From the NCBI RefSeq assembly GCF_002607735.1, contig NZ_NBVR01000018.1, positions 62,001 through 126,000 of the forward strand: a stretch of DNA of 64,000 nucleotides. The letters are read 5' to 3'. This document shows positions 50,584-59,994 of this stretch, in pieces; the first letter of the stretch is position 1; every line of letters begins with the position of its first letter. The stretch comes from Proteus alimentorum (lineage in GTDB: Bacteria; Pseudomonadota; Gammaproteobacteria; Enterobacterales; Enterobacteriaceae). The position numbers were made by a program, and so were the translations under genes. Below the pieces are notes generated by a model. It was not told the DNA's origin and searched no databases. It saw only the letters and a program-made list of their open reading frames with translations.

Positions 50584-50620
50584 AAAACCATAGTACATTG
50601 TTGTGCTATGGTTTTTTTTT
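50584..50620 (+). terminator. Terminator of ibaG-murA
   Basis: AAAACCATAG ... CTATGGTTTT followed by further T, 30 bp after the murA stop codon. Confidence 0.92.
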
Positions 50621-50749
50621 GTGCATTAGTTCAACAGAACTCTCAACAGAATAGGACAATTCATAAAGCATTTCTTTCGTGGCAAGATACAGTAAGAAAA
50701 ATAGGCCTGTTTTAGAGAAATAGCTATGAGCTAAAAGGAAGGAACATAT

Positions 50750-51811
50750 ATGCAGGTAACAAGGAAACAAGAGCGCCTAATTCGTCAAGCATTGGATGAA
50801 TGGCAACAATCTGGCGAAATTTCAGAACAAGAACATCAGCAGTTAAGAAGTACGTTGCATCGTATTCCTTTTGATTGGAAAAGATTAAGTCGCTATGCAT
50901 TTTGGATAGCAATGGTCTGTTTGATTATCGCCGCAGGGAGTATCTTTAGTGATAGCGCATTGGTCTATTACCTTATTGAACTCTTCAGTGTCTCTGAAAT
51001 TATGCGCGTGATCTCTCCTGCACTTATTGCTTCAGCGCTCTACTTCTGGGGATTTAAACGTCAGCGAAAAGAAATACAGTGGCACTATAGTACTGAATTT
51101 ATTCTCTTTTTAGGCGTGATGTTTACGGCGATTTTTCTTTGGCAACTGGGAGAATTACTGGATACAGGAAGCGGTCATATTGCCCCTCTCTTTTTAATTG
51201 GCTGTGCTATTTATGGTTCAATTGGTTTTATCAGTCGTTCATCGCTAGTGTGGCTATTTTTCCTTTTAATGCTAGGAAATTGGTTTGGTGCTGAAACAGG
51301 GTATATGTCAGGCTGGGGCGCTTATTGGTTAGGGATGAACTATCCTATCCGCTTTGTCTTCTTTGGCGCAGTATTATTAGCAGGCTGTTATTTCCTACAA
51401 AATGTATTGGTACACCGTCGCTTATTTACCATGACAAAAATAATGGGACTCACTTATCTGTTTATTGCGCTATGGATCATGTCTATTTTTGGTAATTACG
51501 ATCCTGATACTTGGTATCGTACTTCAAGTGTGAATTTGTTGCCTTGGGCACTGTTATTTGGCGTGGCTTCTGTTATTTGTATTTATATTAGCCTTAAAAC
51601 AGATGACGGCATGTTAAGAGGTTTTGGTTTGACTTTCCTTGGTATCAATCTCTATACCCGTTTCTTTGAATACTTCTGGGACAGTTTACACAGTGCGATT
51701 TTCTTCTTTATTTTAGCTATTTCACTTATTTGGATTGGACGGAAAGCTGAAAAAATTTGGCATACTGTTGAAAACAACACGTTCACAGGCAAACCGAGTA
51801 AAAATGAATAA
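50750..51811 (+). CDS. DUF2157 family membrane protein
   Basis: This 353-residue protein has a soluble N-terminal helical region (VTRKQERLIRQALDEWQQSGEISEQEHQQL), as in DUF2157 proteins, followed by about nine to ten hydrophobic segments and a short charged tail. Function is unknown. The N-terminal region resembles short SHOCT-like helices that bind partners. A small cysteine-rich protein gene follows after 37 bp, so the two may be one unit. Start: AAGGAAGG upstream of the ATG at 50750. Confidence 0.75.
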   Translation: MQVTRKQERLIRQALDEWQQSGEISEQEHQQLRSTLHRIPFDWKRLSRYAFWIAMVCLIIAAGSIFSDSALVYYLIELFSVSEIMRVISPALIASALYFWGFKRQRKEIQWHYSTEFILFLGVMFTAIFLWQLGELLDTGSGHIAPLFLIGCAIYGSIGFISRSSLVWLFFLLMLGNWFGAETGYMSGWGAYWLGMNYPIRFVFFGAVLLAGCYFLQNVLVHRRLFTMTKIMGLTYLFIALWIMSIFGNYDPDTWYRTSSVNLLPWALLFGVASVICIYISLKTDDGMLRGFGLTFLGINLYTRFFEYFWDSLHSAIFFFILAISLIWIGRKAEKIWHTVENNTFTGKPSKNE

Positions 51812-51848
51812 CGTACTGTTTTATTTACTATCGTAATAGGAGATTACT

Positions 51849-52097
51849 TTGATAGAAAAACGCAGTTGTCACCTTCCTTTAGAAGTGAGTTGTGTTGCTT
51901 GCCACTATCTTGTTTTTAAAGATAAAGATGAAGCTTTTTTTGAGATTTGCCCAGTTTGTGGTTGGCAAAATGATGGCACAAAAGAAGGAGAGTACAGCGG
52001 TTGTAATCACAGTACATTAGAAGATTATCGTAATACAGAAATCTTTAAAGAAAGCTGCTCGCAAAGTGCAACGTTTTATATGAAATCTCCCTATTAG
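51849..52097 (+). CDS. Small CPCC-like cysteine-rich protein, TTG start
   Basis: This 82-residue protein resembles the CPCC family: CVACHYLVF, then FFEICPVCGWQNDG, then GCNHSTLEDYRNTEIFKE. The four cysteines in two CxxC pairs look like a zinc ribbon, but the usual CPCC at the first pair has become CVAC. The only sensible start is TTG at 51849, with AGGAG six bases upstream. Its last codons form part of the terminator hairpin. Function is unknown. Confidence 0.7.
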   Translation: MIEKRSCHLPLEVSCVACHYLVFKDKDEAFFEICPVCGWQNDGTKEGEYSGCNHSTLEDYRNTEIFKESCSQSATFYMKSPY

Positions 52098-52118
52098 CTA
52101 AAAATAGGGAGATTTTTT
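52083..52118 (+). terminator. Terminator overlapping the end of the cysteine-rich gene
   Basis: AAATCTCCCTATT ... AATAGGGAGATTT followed by T. The left arm encodes the last residues (KSPY) of the gene before it. Confidence 0.85.
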
Positions 52119-52123
52119 GCTAG

Positions 52124-53194
52124 TTATGATTCTGGTTGGTATTCAGAGATCGTGACATCAACATTGATCTCATTACCTTCTCGTAATAGCGTGACAGGTA
52201 AAACCGTACCGGGGCGTGTTTCTGCAATGTAATCCATCATTTCCATCGCGGAAGTCGCTGGCGCATGATTAATGCTAAGGATGATATCGCCAGTTTTTAT
52301 TCCTGCTTTATCCGCTGGGCCATTTGGTGTGATCCTAAAAATACGCAATCCTTGAATTTGCTTAATATCTGTATTGGATGAGCGAATTCTTGGTAATTCT
52401 TTTGCTGTGATACCAATAAAGCCACGGATAACACGACCATCACGAATTAGCTTATTCATAATTTTAACAGCAAGTTCGGTCGGAATGGCGAAGCCTAATC
52501 CTTCTGCTGTAGGGCGGTATCCGTTATAGGTTCCTGAATCAAACGTCATGGTATTAATGCCCACCAGTTCACCTTCAGTATTAATTAGCGCACCACCAGA
52601 GTTACCTTCATTAATTGAGGCATCTGTTTGTAGAAAATTTTGGTAACGGGTTGGGCTTAATCCAACGCGCCCCGTCGCACTGATGATCCCTTGTGTAATA
52701 GTTTGCCCAATATTAAATGGGTTACCAATAGCCAGCACAACATCACCAACATGAGAAATTCGTTTAGTATTAATGGGGATCGTCGGGAGCTTATCGGCAT
52801 CAATTTTTAATACTGCAAGATCGGTTAAGGGATCAGAACCAACAAGTAAGCCTTCATAAAGATCACCATTTTGGAGCGCGATAAGGATCTGATCGGCATT
52901 ATTAATAACATGTTGATTCGTTAAAATATAACCACGACCATCCATAATGACGCCAGCGCCTAAAGATGTTAGCTCACGGCCTTCTTGAGAAAAGCTGCCC
53001 ATTGTACTGCTATAAACATTAACAACCGCAGGGGCTGCTCGTCGCACCGCGGTGTTATAGCTAAAAGGCGCATTAAGAAAATCGCCATTAAGTAGGCGTT
53101 CAATAAAAATAGGGCGAATTGAAGGAACTGCAATCAAAAGAATTGCTGCTGTGAGAAGACCAATTAGAGTTGAGCGCAGTAACTTAGTTAACAT
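52124..53194 (-). CDS. degS: Envelope-stress protease DegS
   Basis: DegS senses misfolded porins and makes the first cut in RseA, releasing sigma-E. The 356 residues have one N-terminal membrane anchor (LIGLLTAAILLIAVPSI), a trypsin-like domain with His95, Asp125 and Ser199 (NEGNSGGAL), and one PDZ domain (about 255-350). It lies 207 bp after degQ on the same strand. A terminator follows degQ, so it has its own promoter. Confidence 0.97.
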   Translation of the reverse strand: MLTKLLRSTLIGLLTAAILLIAVPSIRPIFIERLLNGDFLNAPFSYNTAVRRAAPAVVNVYSSTMGSFSQEGRELTSLGAGVIMDGRGYILTNQHVINNADQILIALQNGDLYEGLLVGSDPLTDLAVLKIDADKLPTIPINTKRISHVGDVVLAIGNPFNIGQTITQGIISATGRVGLSPTRYQNFLQTDASINEGNSGGALINTEGELVGINTMTFDSGTYNGYRPTAEGLGFAIPTELAVKIMNKLIRDGRVIRGFIGITAKELPRIRSSNTDIKQIQGLRIFRITPNGPADKAGIKTGDIILSINHAPATSAMEMMDYIAETRPGTVLPVTLLREGNEINVDVTISEYQPES

Positions 53195-53330
53195 AAAAAT
53201 CCTGTATTTATGTCTGACTGTGAAATTATTCGCGTAAGAGCGGTGAGAATAACATAGTTTAACTTATGAAAGCATCGCTCAGCGCATAAAATCCCCTTTT
53301 AAGCCAATGACTCTTATCAAAAAGAGGTAT

Positions 53331-53361
53331 AAAAAAAGCCCTATAACGGAAATTATAGGGC
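53331..53361 (-). terminator. Terminator of degQ
   Basis: On the minus strand GCCCTATAA-TTTCCG-TTATAGGGC is followed by TTTTTTTAT. It lies 40 bp after the degQ stop and is a strong intrinsic terminator. Confidence 0.9.
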
Positions 53362-53401
53362 CAAAGAAATCAATAAATTAGATAGGTGAAAAGCTTACTT
53401 C

Positions 53402-54793
53402 TTAGCGCGGTGTATTACGTAACAGCAGGTAAATTTCTTCATTACCACGCTGAATATTCAATGCAAGAACAGGCGGTTTAGCATCAATTGCTTTGCGTAA
53501 ATCGCCCAGTGATGTAATTGGCGTATTATTGATACCAATAATAAGGTCGCCTTTCTGTAAACCAGATGCCGCAGCTGCGGAATCTTTCTCAACAGAATCA
53601 ACAGCAACTGCTTTAACTTGTTTGTTTAAGTAGTTACTTAATGTGGCACCTTGTAGTGCAGGAGAAAAGTTATCTGCGCGTGTTGCATCGGCCGATTGTT
53701 TCTCTAATGTCACTTTAACATCCATTGATTTACCTTGACGGATTAAGCCAATCAGGATCTCTTTACCCGGTGGTGTCGTACCCACTTTAGCTCTTAATTC
53801 AGCAAAGCTATTGATACGTTTACCATCAACTGAAATTAAAACGTCACCCGGTTTGATGCCTGCTTTTGCAGCGGATGAATCTGGCATTACTTCGCTAACA
53901 AAAGCACCGCGTTGTGCATCAATATTAAAGGATTTCGCCAGATCAGAATTCATTTCTGTACCACGAATACCTAAGATGCCACGTTTAACTTCACCATGCG
54001 AAATCAGTTGTTGGCTAAGATCACGCGCCATATTACTTGGAATAGCGAAGCCGATACCGATATTGCCACCACCCGGTGCTAAAATAGCGGTGTTAATTCC
54101 GATTAACTCGCCATTTAAGTTAACGAGTGCACCACCAGAGTTACCACGGTTGATTGATGCATCGGTCTGGATAAAGTTCTCTAAACCTTCAAGATTTAAA
54201 CCGCTACGACCTAATGCGGAAATAATACCAGATGTTGCTGTTTGGCCTAAACCAAATGGGTTACCTACTGCAACCGCAAAGTCACCAACACGCAATTGGT
54301 CAGAGTCCGCCATTTTAATTGCGGTTAAGTTAGTTGGTTTTTCAATTTGCAGTAAGGCGATATCTGTTTGTGGATCGCTACCAATTAATTTTGCACTAAA
54401 TTCACGACCATCATTAATTTGTAGTTGAATTTTATCTGCACCATCAACAACATGGTTGTTTGTTAATACATAGCCTTTTTGTGCATCAATAATGACGCCA
54501 GAGCCCAAGCCTTCAAAAGGGCGAATACTTTGTTGTTGTGATGGGAAATTGGGGCCAAAGAAGAATTTGAACTCTTCAGGCACTTGCTGGCTTTGTACTC
54601 GTGTTCCTGAAACGTGCACACTGACGACAGCAGGTAACACTTTTTCTAACATCGGTGCAAGGCTTGGCAGTTGCTCGCCTGATGGCATAACCGCAGGCAG
54701 TGCGGCCATACTGGTTGCTGGAATAGTAGAGAGTGAAAGTCCGACACTCATTGCTAATGCACTAAGTAATAATTTTCTTTTTTTAGTCAACAT
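53402..54793 (-). CDS. degQ: Periplasmic serine endoprotease DegQ
   Basis: DegQ degrades and refolds damaged proteins in the periplasm. The 463 residues have a signal peptide ending near ATSMA-ALPA, the catalytic His114, Asp144 and Ser219 (NRGNSGGAL), and two PDZ domains. It is closer to DegQ than to DegP: the N-terminal loop is short (QVPEEFKFFFG) and degS is adjacent, as in E. coli. Confidence 0.96.
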   Translation of the reverse strand: MLTKKRKLLLSALAMSVGLSLSTIPATSMAALPAVMPSGEQLPSLAPMLEKVLPAVVSVHVSGTRVQSQQVPEEFKFFFGPNFPSQQQSIRPFEGLGSGVIIDAQKGYVLTNNHVVDGADKIQLQINDGREFSAKLIGSDPQTDIALLQIEKPTNLTAIKMADSDQLRVGDFAVAVGNPFGLGQTATSGIISALGRSGLNLEGLENFIQTDASINRGNSGGALVNLNGELIGINTAILAPGGGNIGIGFAIPSNMARDLSQQLISHGEVKRGILGIRGTEMNSDLAKSFNIDAQRGAFVSEVMPDSSAAKAGIKPGDVLISVDGKRINSFAELRAKVGTTPPGKEILIGLIRQGKSMDVKVTLEKQSADATRADNFSPALQGATLSNYLNKQVKAVAVDSVEKDSAAAASGLQKGDLIIGINNTPITSLGDLRKAIDAKPPVLALNIQRGNEEIYLLLRNTPR

Positions 54794-54992
54794 GAATTAG
54801 AGTCTCTTGATACAGTTATCAAAATAAAAGTTATTGCTCAAAATGAGCGCGATGTCACTAAGACCTGTACTGACAAAGGAAAGTTCATTAAGACATGATG
54901 TGCTTTGCTTCCTTTTACACGGATTTACAAGACAAAAGCTATCTTTAAAACCATAGCAAATAATTGTCATTTTATGATGTTTATGAGAAAGA

Positions 54993-55020
54993 AAAAACGC
55001 CACAAAAATGTGGCGTTTTA
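54993..55020. terminator. Terminator of zapG
   Basis: AAAACGCCACA-AAAA-TGTGGCGTTTT, a near-perfect stem, 4 bp after the zapG stop on the minus strand, with an A-run and T-run on either side. Confidence 0.9.
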
Positions 55021-55023
55021 AGA

Positions 55024-55428
55024 TTAACTGTCTTTTTTCTCTGTGGGTCTGAACAATCCAGACGCCCCTTCGGAGTAATCACGAGGCGGCATTTTTATTG
55101 GAGATTGATCATTCGCGGCTTCTGATTCACTTAATCGGTAATTAAACGGATTTTCTTGAGCAGGCATATCAGGCATGAGCTCATTAGAGCTTTTTGCCAT
55201 ATGTTGATAAAGCTGACGGTAATCTTTCGCCATGTTATCTAATAGTTCAGCACTTCTAGCAAAGTGGCTGACAAGCTCATTGCGATAAGTATCAAGTTCT
55301 TCTTTTTTCGTGTCTAACTCTGCTTTGATAGCATCTTGTTGGCGAAGGGTGCTGTTACCGTAACGCATTGCAAGTGCGCCGATAATAAGACCGACAACTA
55401 ATCCAATCAGTGCATAAACCCAAACCAT
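55024..55428 (-). CDS. zapG: Z-ring-associated membrane protein ZapG (YhcB)
   Basis: ZapG (YhcB, DUF1043) links cell division, elongation and envelope synthesis. The 134 residues have an N-terminal membrane segment (ALIGLVVGLIIGALAMRYG), a coiled coil (about 28-80: LRQQDAIKAELDTKKEELDTY) and a disordered C-terminus with the conserved PRDYSEGASGLF. It is divergent from zapE, the same arrangement as in E. coli. Confidence 0.96.
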   Translation of the reverse strand: MVWVYALIGLVVGLIIGALAMRYGNSTLRQQDAIKAELDTKKEELDTYRNELVSHFARSAELLDNMAKDYRQLYQHMAKSSNELMPDMPAQENPFNYRLSESEAANDQSPIKMPPRDYSEGASGLFRPTEKKDS

Positions 55429-55631
55429 GGCAACTCCTTTTCATCTAATAGTGAGGACGATGGATTCTTATAACATCATAACCGCTAAAAGGCATGGGTG
55501 GAATAATATCCTTAAGCTTAATATAAAATTCGTGTGTTACGTTGATGTTAAAACAATTCTTAATGCTTATAATAGAGCCATTCGACAGACACAAATCAGT
55601 ATGTCAGAAAATTAAGGATAAGAGGGCATTC

Positions 55632-56747
55632 ATGACTGTTAGTACGCCGTTATCACTTTATGAAGCCGCATTAAAGCAAGGTGATTATCAACCTGATGAT
55701 GTTCAGCGAAAAACTGTTCTCCATCTTCAACAGATCTACCATGCATTATTAAAAGAGACTCCACCAGAAAAAAATTCGCTAACACAACGATTATTCGGGC
55801 GAATTCGCACAAAAAAACAGATTGTTGCACCAGAACGTGGTTTATATATGTGGGGGGGGGTTGGACGAGGTAAAACATGGTTGATGGATATGTTTTATCA
55901 AAGTTTGCCGACAGAACGAAAGCTTCGCTTACACTTCCATCGCTTTATGTTACGTGTTCAAGAAGAGTTGAAAAACTTACAAGGTCATGAAAACCCGCTA
56001 GAAATTATTGCTGATGGCTTTAAAGTGCAAACCGATGTGCTCTGTTTTGATGAGTTTTTTGTTTCTGATATTACTGATGCAATGATTTTAGGTACCTTGC
56101 TTGAAGCGTTATTTGCCAGAGGTATCACGCTAGTTGCAACATCAAATATTCCACCTGACGAGCTTTACCGTAATGGATTGCAACGTTCTCGTTTTTTACC
56201 TGCAATAGAACAGATCAAACACCATTGCGATATTTTAAATGTCGATGCAGGTATTGATTATCGTCTTAGAACATTAACACAAGCGCATCTTTTTTTATCT
56301 CCTCTTAACGATGAAAATCGTCAAGAAATGGACAGAATTTTCATGCACTTGGCAACCAGTGAACCGCAAGTTGATTGTACTTTAACCATCAATCATCGCC
56401 CGATGAAAGTAAGAAAAGCCTCTAGTGGGGTCCTTGCTATAAATTTTTCAACTTTGTGTATGGAACCCCGTAGTCAGCTTGATTACATTGAGCTTTCTAA
56501 GCATTACCACTCTGTTTTGTTATATGACATGGAACAAATGGGAACATTAAATGAAGATGCTGCGCGTCGGTTTTTAGCGCTTGTTGATGAGTTTTATGAG
56601 CGTAAGGTGAAACTTATTATTAATGCAAATGTAGAAATGAACGAGATTTATCAAGGTGATTTTCTGCGTTTTGAATATCAACGTTGCTTATCTCGTTTAC
56701 AAGAGATGCAAAGTGAAGAATATTTAGTACAACCCCATCTCGCTTAA
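55632..56747 (+). CDS. zapE: Cell-division ATPase ZapE
   Basis: ZapE is an AFG1-like AAA ATPase that constricts with FtsZ and is needed for division at high temperature or low oxygen in E. coli. From MTVSTPLSLYEAALKQ (GAGGG six bases upstream) it has 371 residues with Walker A GGVGRGKT (75-82), DVLCFDEFFVSDITDAM as Walker B, and the C-terminal RLQEMQSEEYL. An open frame 30 codons longer is ignored. The codons for WGGV are written with nine consecutive G (55852-55860), an unusual tract inside the Walker A motif. Confidence 0.95.
   Translation: MTVSTPLSLYEAALKQGDYQPDDVQRKTVLHLQQIYHALLKETPPEKNSLTQRLFGRIRTKKQIVAPERGLYMWGGVGRGKTWLMDMFYQSLPTERKLRLHFHRFMLRVQEELKNLQGHENPLEIIADGFKVQTDVLCFDEFFVSDITDAMILGTLLEALFARGITLVATSNIPPDELYRNGLQRSRFLPAIEQIKHHCDILNVDAGIDYRLRTLTQAHLFLSPLNDENRQEMDRIFMHLATSEPQVDCTLTINHRPMKVRKASSGVLAINFSTLCMEPRSQLDYIELSKHYHSVLLYDMEQMGTLNEDAARRFLALVDEFYERKVKLIINANVEMNEIYQGDFLRFEYQRCLSRLQEMQSEEYLVQPHLA
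55852..55860 (+). repeat. Homopolymer G9 tract inside zapE
   Basis: Nine consecutive G encode the end of Trp, two Gly codons and the first base of Val just before the Walker A loop. Gly could be written GGT or GGC, and elsewhere this genome avoids GGG. A one-base slip would frameshift the ATPase near residue 76. Confidence 0.9.
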
Positions 56748-57610
<863 letters not shown>

Positions 57611-57622
57611 TCGGGATAATAG

Positions 57623-58018
<396 letters not shown>

Positions 58019-58050
58019 TTTGTTATCTTTTAGATATCAATTTGATGTTG

Positions 58051-58080
58051 AAAACCCGTCTTCACAGGCGGGTTTTTTAT
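58051..58080 (+). terminator. Terminator of rplM-rpsI
   Basis: AAAACCCGTC-TTCACA-GGCGGGTTTTTT, 33 bp after the rpsI stop codon, followed by further T-rich sequence. Confidence 0.92.
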
Positions 58081-58404
58081 TTTTGACTTATTTGTGTTTA
58101 TTAATAATAAAAACATAATGTTGCTAATACATGATGCTGTTAATCATAAAAACAAGCTTTATGTAAGATAACGATAGTATTAAAAAGCCTATTTTTTAGA
58201 TGTTATCTCTAAATAATTTCATTTTTTGATATTATAATCTTACTTTTAGGGTAGTGTGGCATATTATGTTGAATTATTTGCATTAGCCCCCCTAAGTAAC
58301 ATGAATTCTGGTAGAATAGCGGACTTTGGTGTCTTTCTTTCTATAACTTCATCATGTTGCCAATGGGTATATCGATCTCAATACCCGTGATGAGTTTGAA
58401 AGTC

Positions 58405-58454
58405 ATACCAAAATTATTATGACAATAATGATTGTTGAATGATTATTTTGGTAT
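58405..58454 (+). repeat. Nested inverted repeat in the sspA leader
   Basis: Perfect outer arms ATACCAAAAT/ATTTTGGTAT, about 30 bases apart, enclosing a small inner hairpin ACAAT-AATG-ATTGT (58422-58435). It could fold in RNA or form a cruciform. No U-tract follows. Confidence 0.6.
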
Positions 58455-58675
58455 TACTTGATAATGATATGTGCCGCAAAGACAGGTGAGTTTTTAACCC
58501 TGTAAAATATGATTATCCCACGATAAGGCTGTTATACAGGTAGTTACCCAATGCAGTTAGTAACTTAAATGTTTATTTAGGTCTACTGCGTTTGTGTGCT
58601 TGTCTTTTAGGAATGGGGAAATGGAAGGGGCATTGTGCTAATTCATTTCTTTAATTGATTAACTTGGAGGTTTTC

Positions 58676-59317
58676 ATGGCTGTCGCTGCCAACAAACGTT
58701 CGGTAATGACTTTGTTTTCCGGTCCGACTGATATTTTCAGCCATCAGGTCAGAATTGTCCTAGCGGAGAAAGGTGTCAGTGTTGAAATTGAACAGGTTGA
58801 AGCTGGTAATCTTCCACAGGATCTTATCGATCTTAACCCTTACCAAAGTGTACCGACTTTGGTTGATCGTGAGCTGACTCTGTATGATTCACGTATCATC
58901 ATGGAATATCTTGATGAACGCTTCCCTCATCCTCCTTTAATGCCAGTTTATCCTGTTGCTCGTGGTAGCAGCCGTTTAATGATGCATCGCATCGAGCATG
59001 ATTGGTATTCTTTAATGAACACCATTGAAAAAGGGACTGAACAGCAAGCTAATGCTGCTCGTAAACAGTTGGCAGAAGAGCTACTGGCTGTATCTCCTGT
59101 GTTTAAAGAATATCCTTACTTTATGAGTGAAGAGTTCAGCTTAGTTGATTGCTACCTTGCTCCTCTGTTATGGCGTTTACCCGTGCTTGGTGTAGATTTA
59201 AGTGGTGCTGGCGCTAAAGATGTACAAATTTATATGCAGCGTGTTTTTGAGCGTGATTCTTTCCTCGCGTCATTAACCGAAGCAGAGCGTGAGATGCGCT
59301 TACCTTCAAGAGGGTAA
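58676..59317 (+). CDS. sspA: Stringent starvation protein A
   Basis: SspA is an RNA-polymerase-associated protein with a glutathione-transferase fold. It lowers H-NS in stationary phase and, with sigma-70, switches transcription under stress. The 213 residues from MAVAANKRSVMTLFSG have the thioredoxin-like N-domain, PHPPLMPVYPVARG, the surface segment E. coli uses for activity, and FLASLTEAEREMRLPSRG. The ATG at 58676 has GGAGG upstream; seven further in-frame codons are ignored. Confidence 0.97.
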   Translation: MAVAANKRSVMTLFSGPTDIFSHQVRIVLAEKGVSVEIEQVEAGNLPQDLIDLNPYQSVPTLVDRELTLYDSRIIMEYLDERFPHPPLMPVYPVARGSSRLMMHRIEHDWYSLMNTIEKGTEQQANAARKQLAEELLAVSPVFKEYPYFMSEEFSLVDCYLAPLLWRLPVLGVDLSGAGAKDVQIYMQRVFERDSFLASLTEAEREMRLPSRG

Positions 59318-59323
59318 TTAAGT

Positions 59324-59833
59324 ATGGAGATTATGGATATGTCTCCGCGTCGTCCGCATTTATTACGTGCGCATTATGACTGGATCATCGAAAACGATTT
59401 AACACCACATTTAGTGGTTGATGTGAATGTTGTCGGTGTTCAAGTCCCAATGGAATATGCGCATGATGGTCAAATTGTACTAAATATTTCATCTCGTGCA
59501 GTAGATGACTTAGAGTTAACGCCGTATCAGGTTTTATTTAGTGCAAGCTTTGGTGGCATACCTCGTAAAGTACGAGTGCCTATGGCTGCTGTTATGGCTA
59601 TTTATGCGAGAGAAAACGGTGCGGGAATGATGTTTGAGCCAGAGCCTGCTTATGAATCTGGCGCATCATTACAGTTTGCTGAAGATGATAGTGAAGATAA
59701 CAATGTCGCTCCGGCTAGCGAAGGTTTATCTCTTGTCACTGATGAAGCTGTCGAAGCTGATACTTCTTCACCAGATGATGATCCAGAGCCACCTCGCCCA
59801 ACGGGTCGTCCAGCACTGCGCGTTGTGAAATAA
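59324..59833 (+). CDS. sspB: ClpXP adaptor protein SspB
   Basis: SspB tethers ssrA-tagged proteins and RseA fragments to ClpX. The 169 residues have the substrate-binding domain (PRRPHLLRAHYDWI, TPHLVVDVNVVGVQVPMEYAHDGQIVLNIS, FGGIPRKVRVP, YARENGAGMMFEPE), a long acidic linker and the ClpX-binding tail RPALRVVK. It starts 6 bp after sspA. The RseA link ties it to DegS in the same window. Confidence 0.97.
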   Translation: MEIMDMSPRRPHLLRAHYDWIIENDLTPHLVVDVNVVGVQVPMEYAHDGQIVLNISSRAVDDLELTPYQVLFSASFGGIPRKVRVPMAAVMAIYARENGAGMMFEPEPAYESGASLQFAEDDSEDNNVAPASEGLSLVTDEAVEADTSSPDDDPEPPRPTGRPALRVVK

Positions 59834-59858
59834 GAGATTATCTTATTTGTATTAATGA

Positions 59859-59888
59859 AAAAACCAGTTCATTTGAACTGGTTTTTTT
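59859..59888 (+). terminator. Terminator of sspA-sspB
   Basis: AAACCAGTTCA-TT-TGAACTGGTTT followed by TTTTG, 27 bp after the sspB stop codon. Confidence 0.9.
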
Positions 59889-59937
59889 GTATATATTTGA
59901 TTTATCAGTGTATTGTAAATCCATCATTTATTTTTCG

Positions 59938-59972
59938 CAAAAAAAGCGCTCTATATTGCTATCGAGCGCTTT
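59938..59972 (-). terminator. Terminator of the amidohydrolase gene
   Basis: On the minus strand AAAGCGCTC ... GAGCGCTTT is followed by TTTTGCG. It lies 23 bp after the amidohydrolase stop codon. Confidence 0.85.
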
Positions 59973-59994
59973 ATGGGATTGTATTACTGAAAAA

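Larger units (their letters stand above)
58019..58675. other. Intergenic region upstream of sspA with nested inverted repeats
   Basis: After the rpsI terminator the region has no gene. A candidate extended -10 (TGGTAGAAT, -10 at 58312-58317) could start sspA transcription and give a long leader of about 350 bases. The leader holds GGGTAT ... ATACCC (58365-58386) and ATACCAAAAT ... ATTTTGGTAT (58405-58454), the latter enclosing ACAAT-AATG-ATTGT. GGAGG lies five bases before the sspA ATG. Confidence 0.55.

Noticed and set aside
53811-54428. 205-codon plus-strand open frame inside degQ
   Set aside because: Antisense to degQ with serine/proline-rich translation typical of the opposite strand; no ribosome-binding site or family match.
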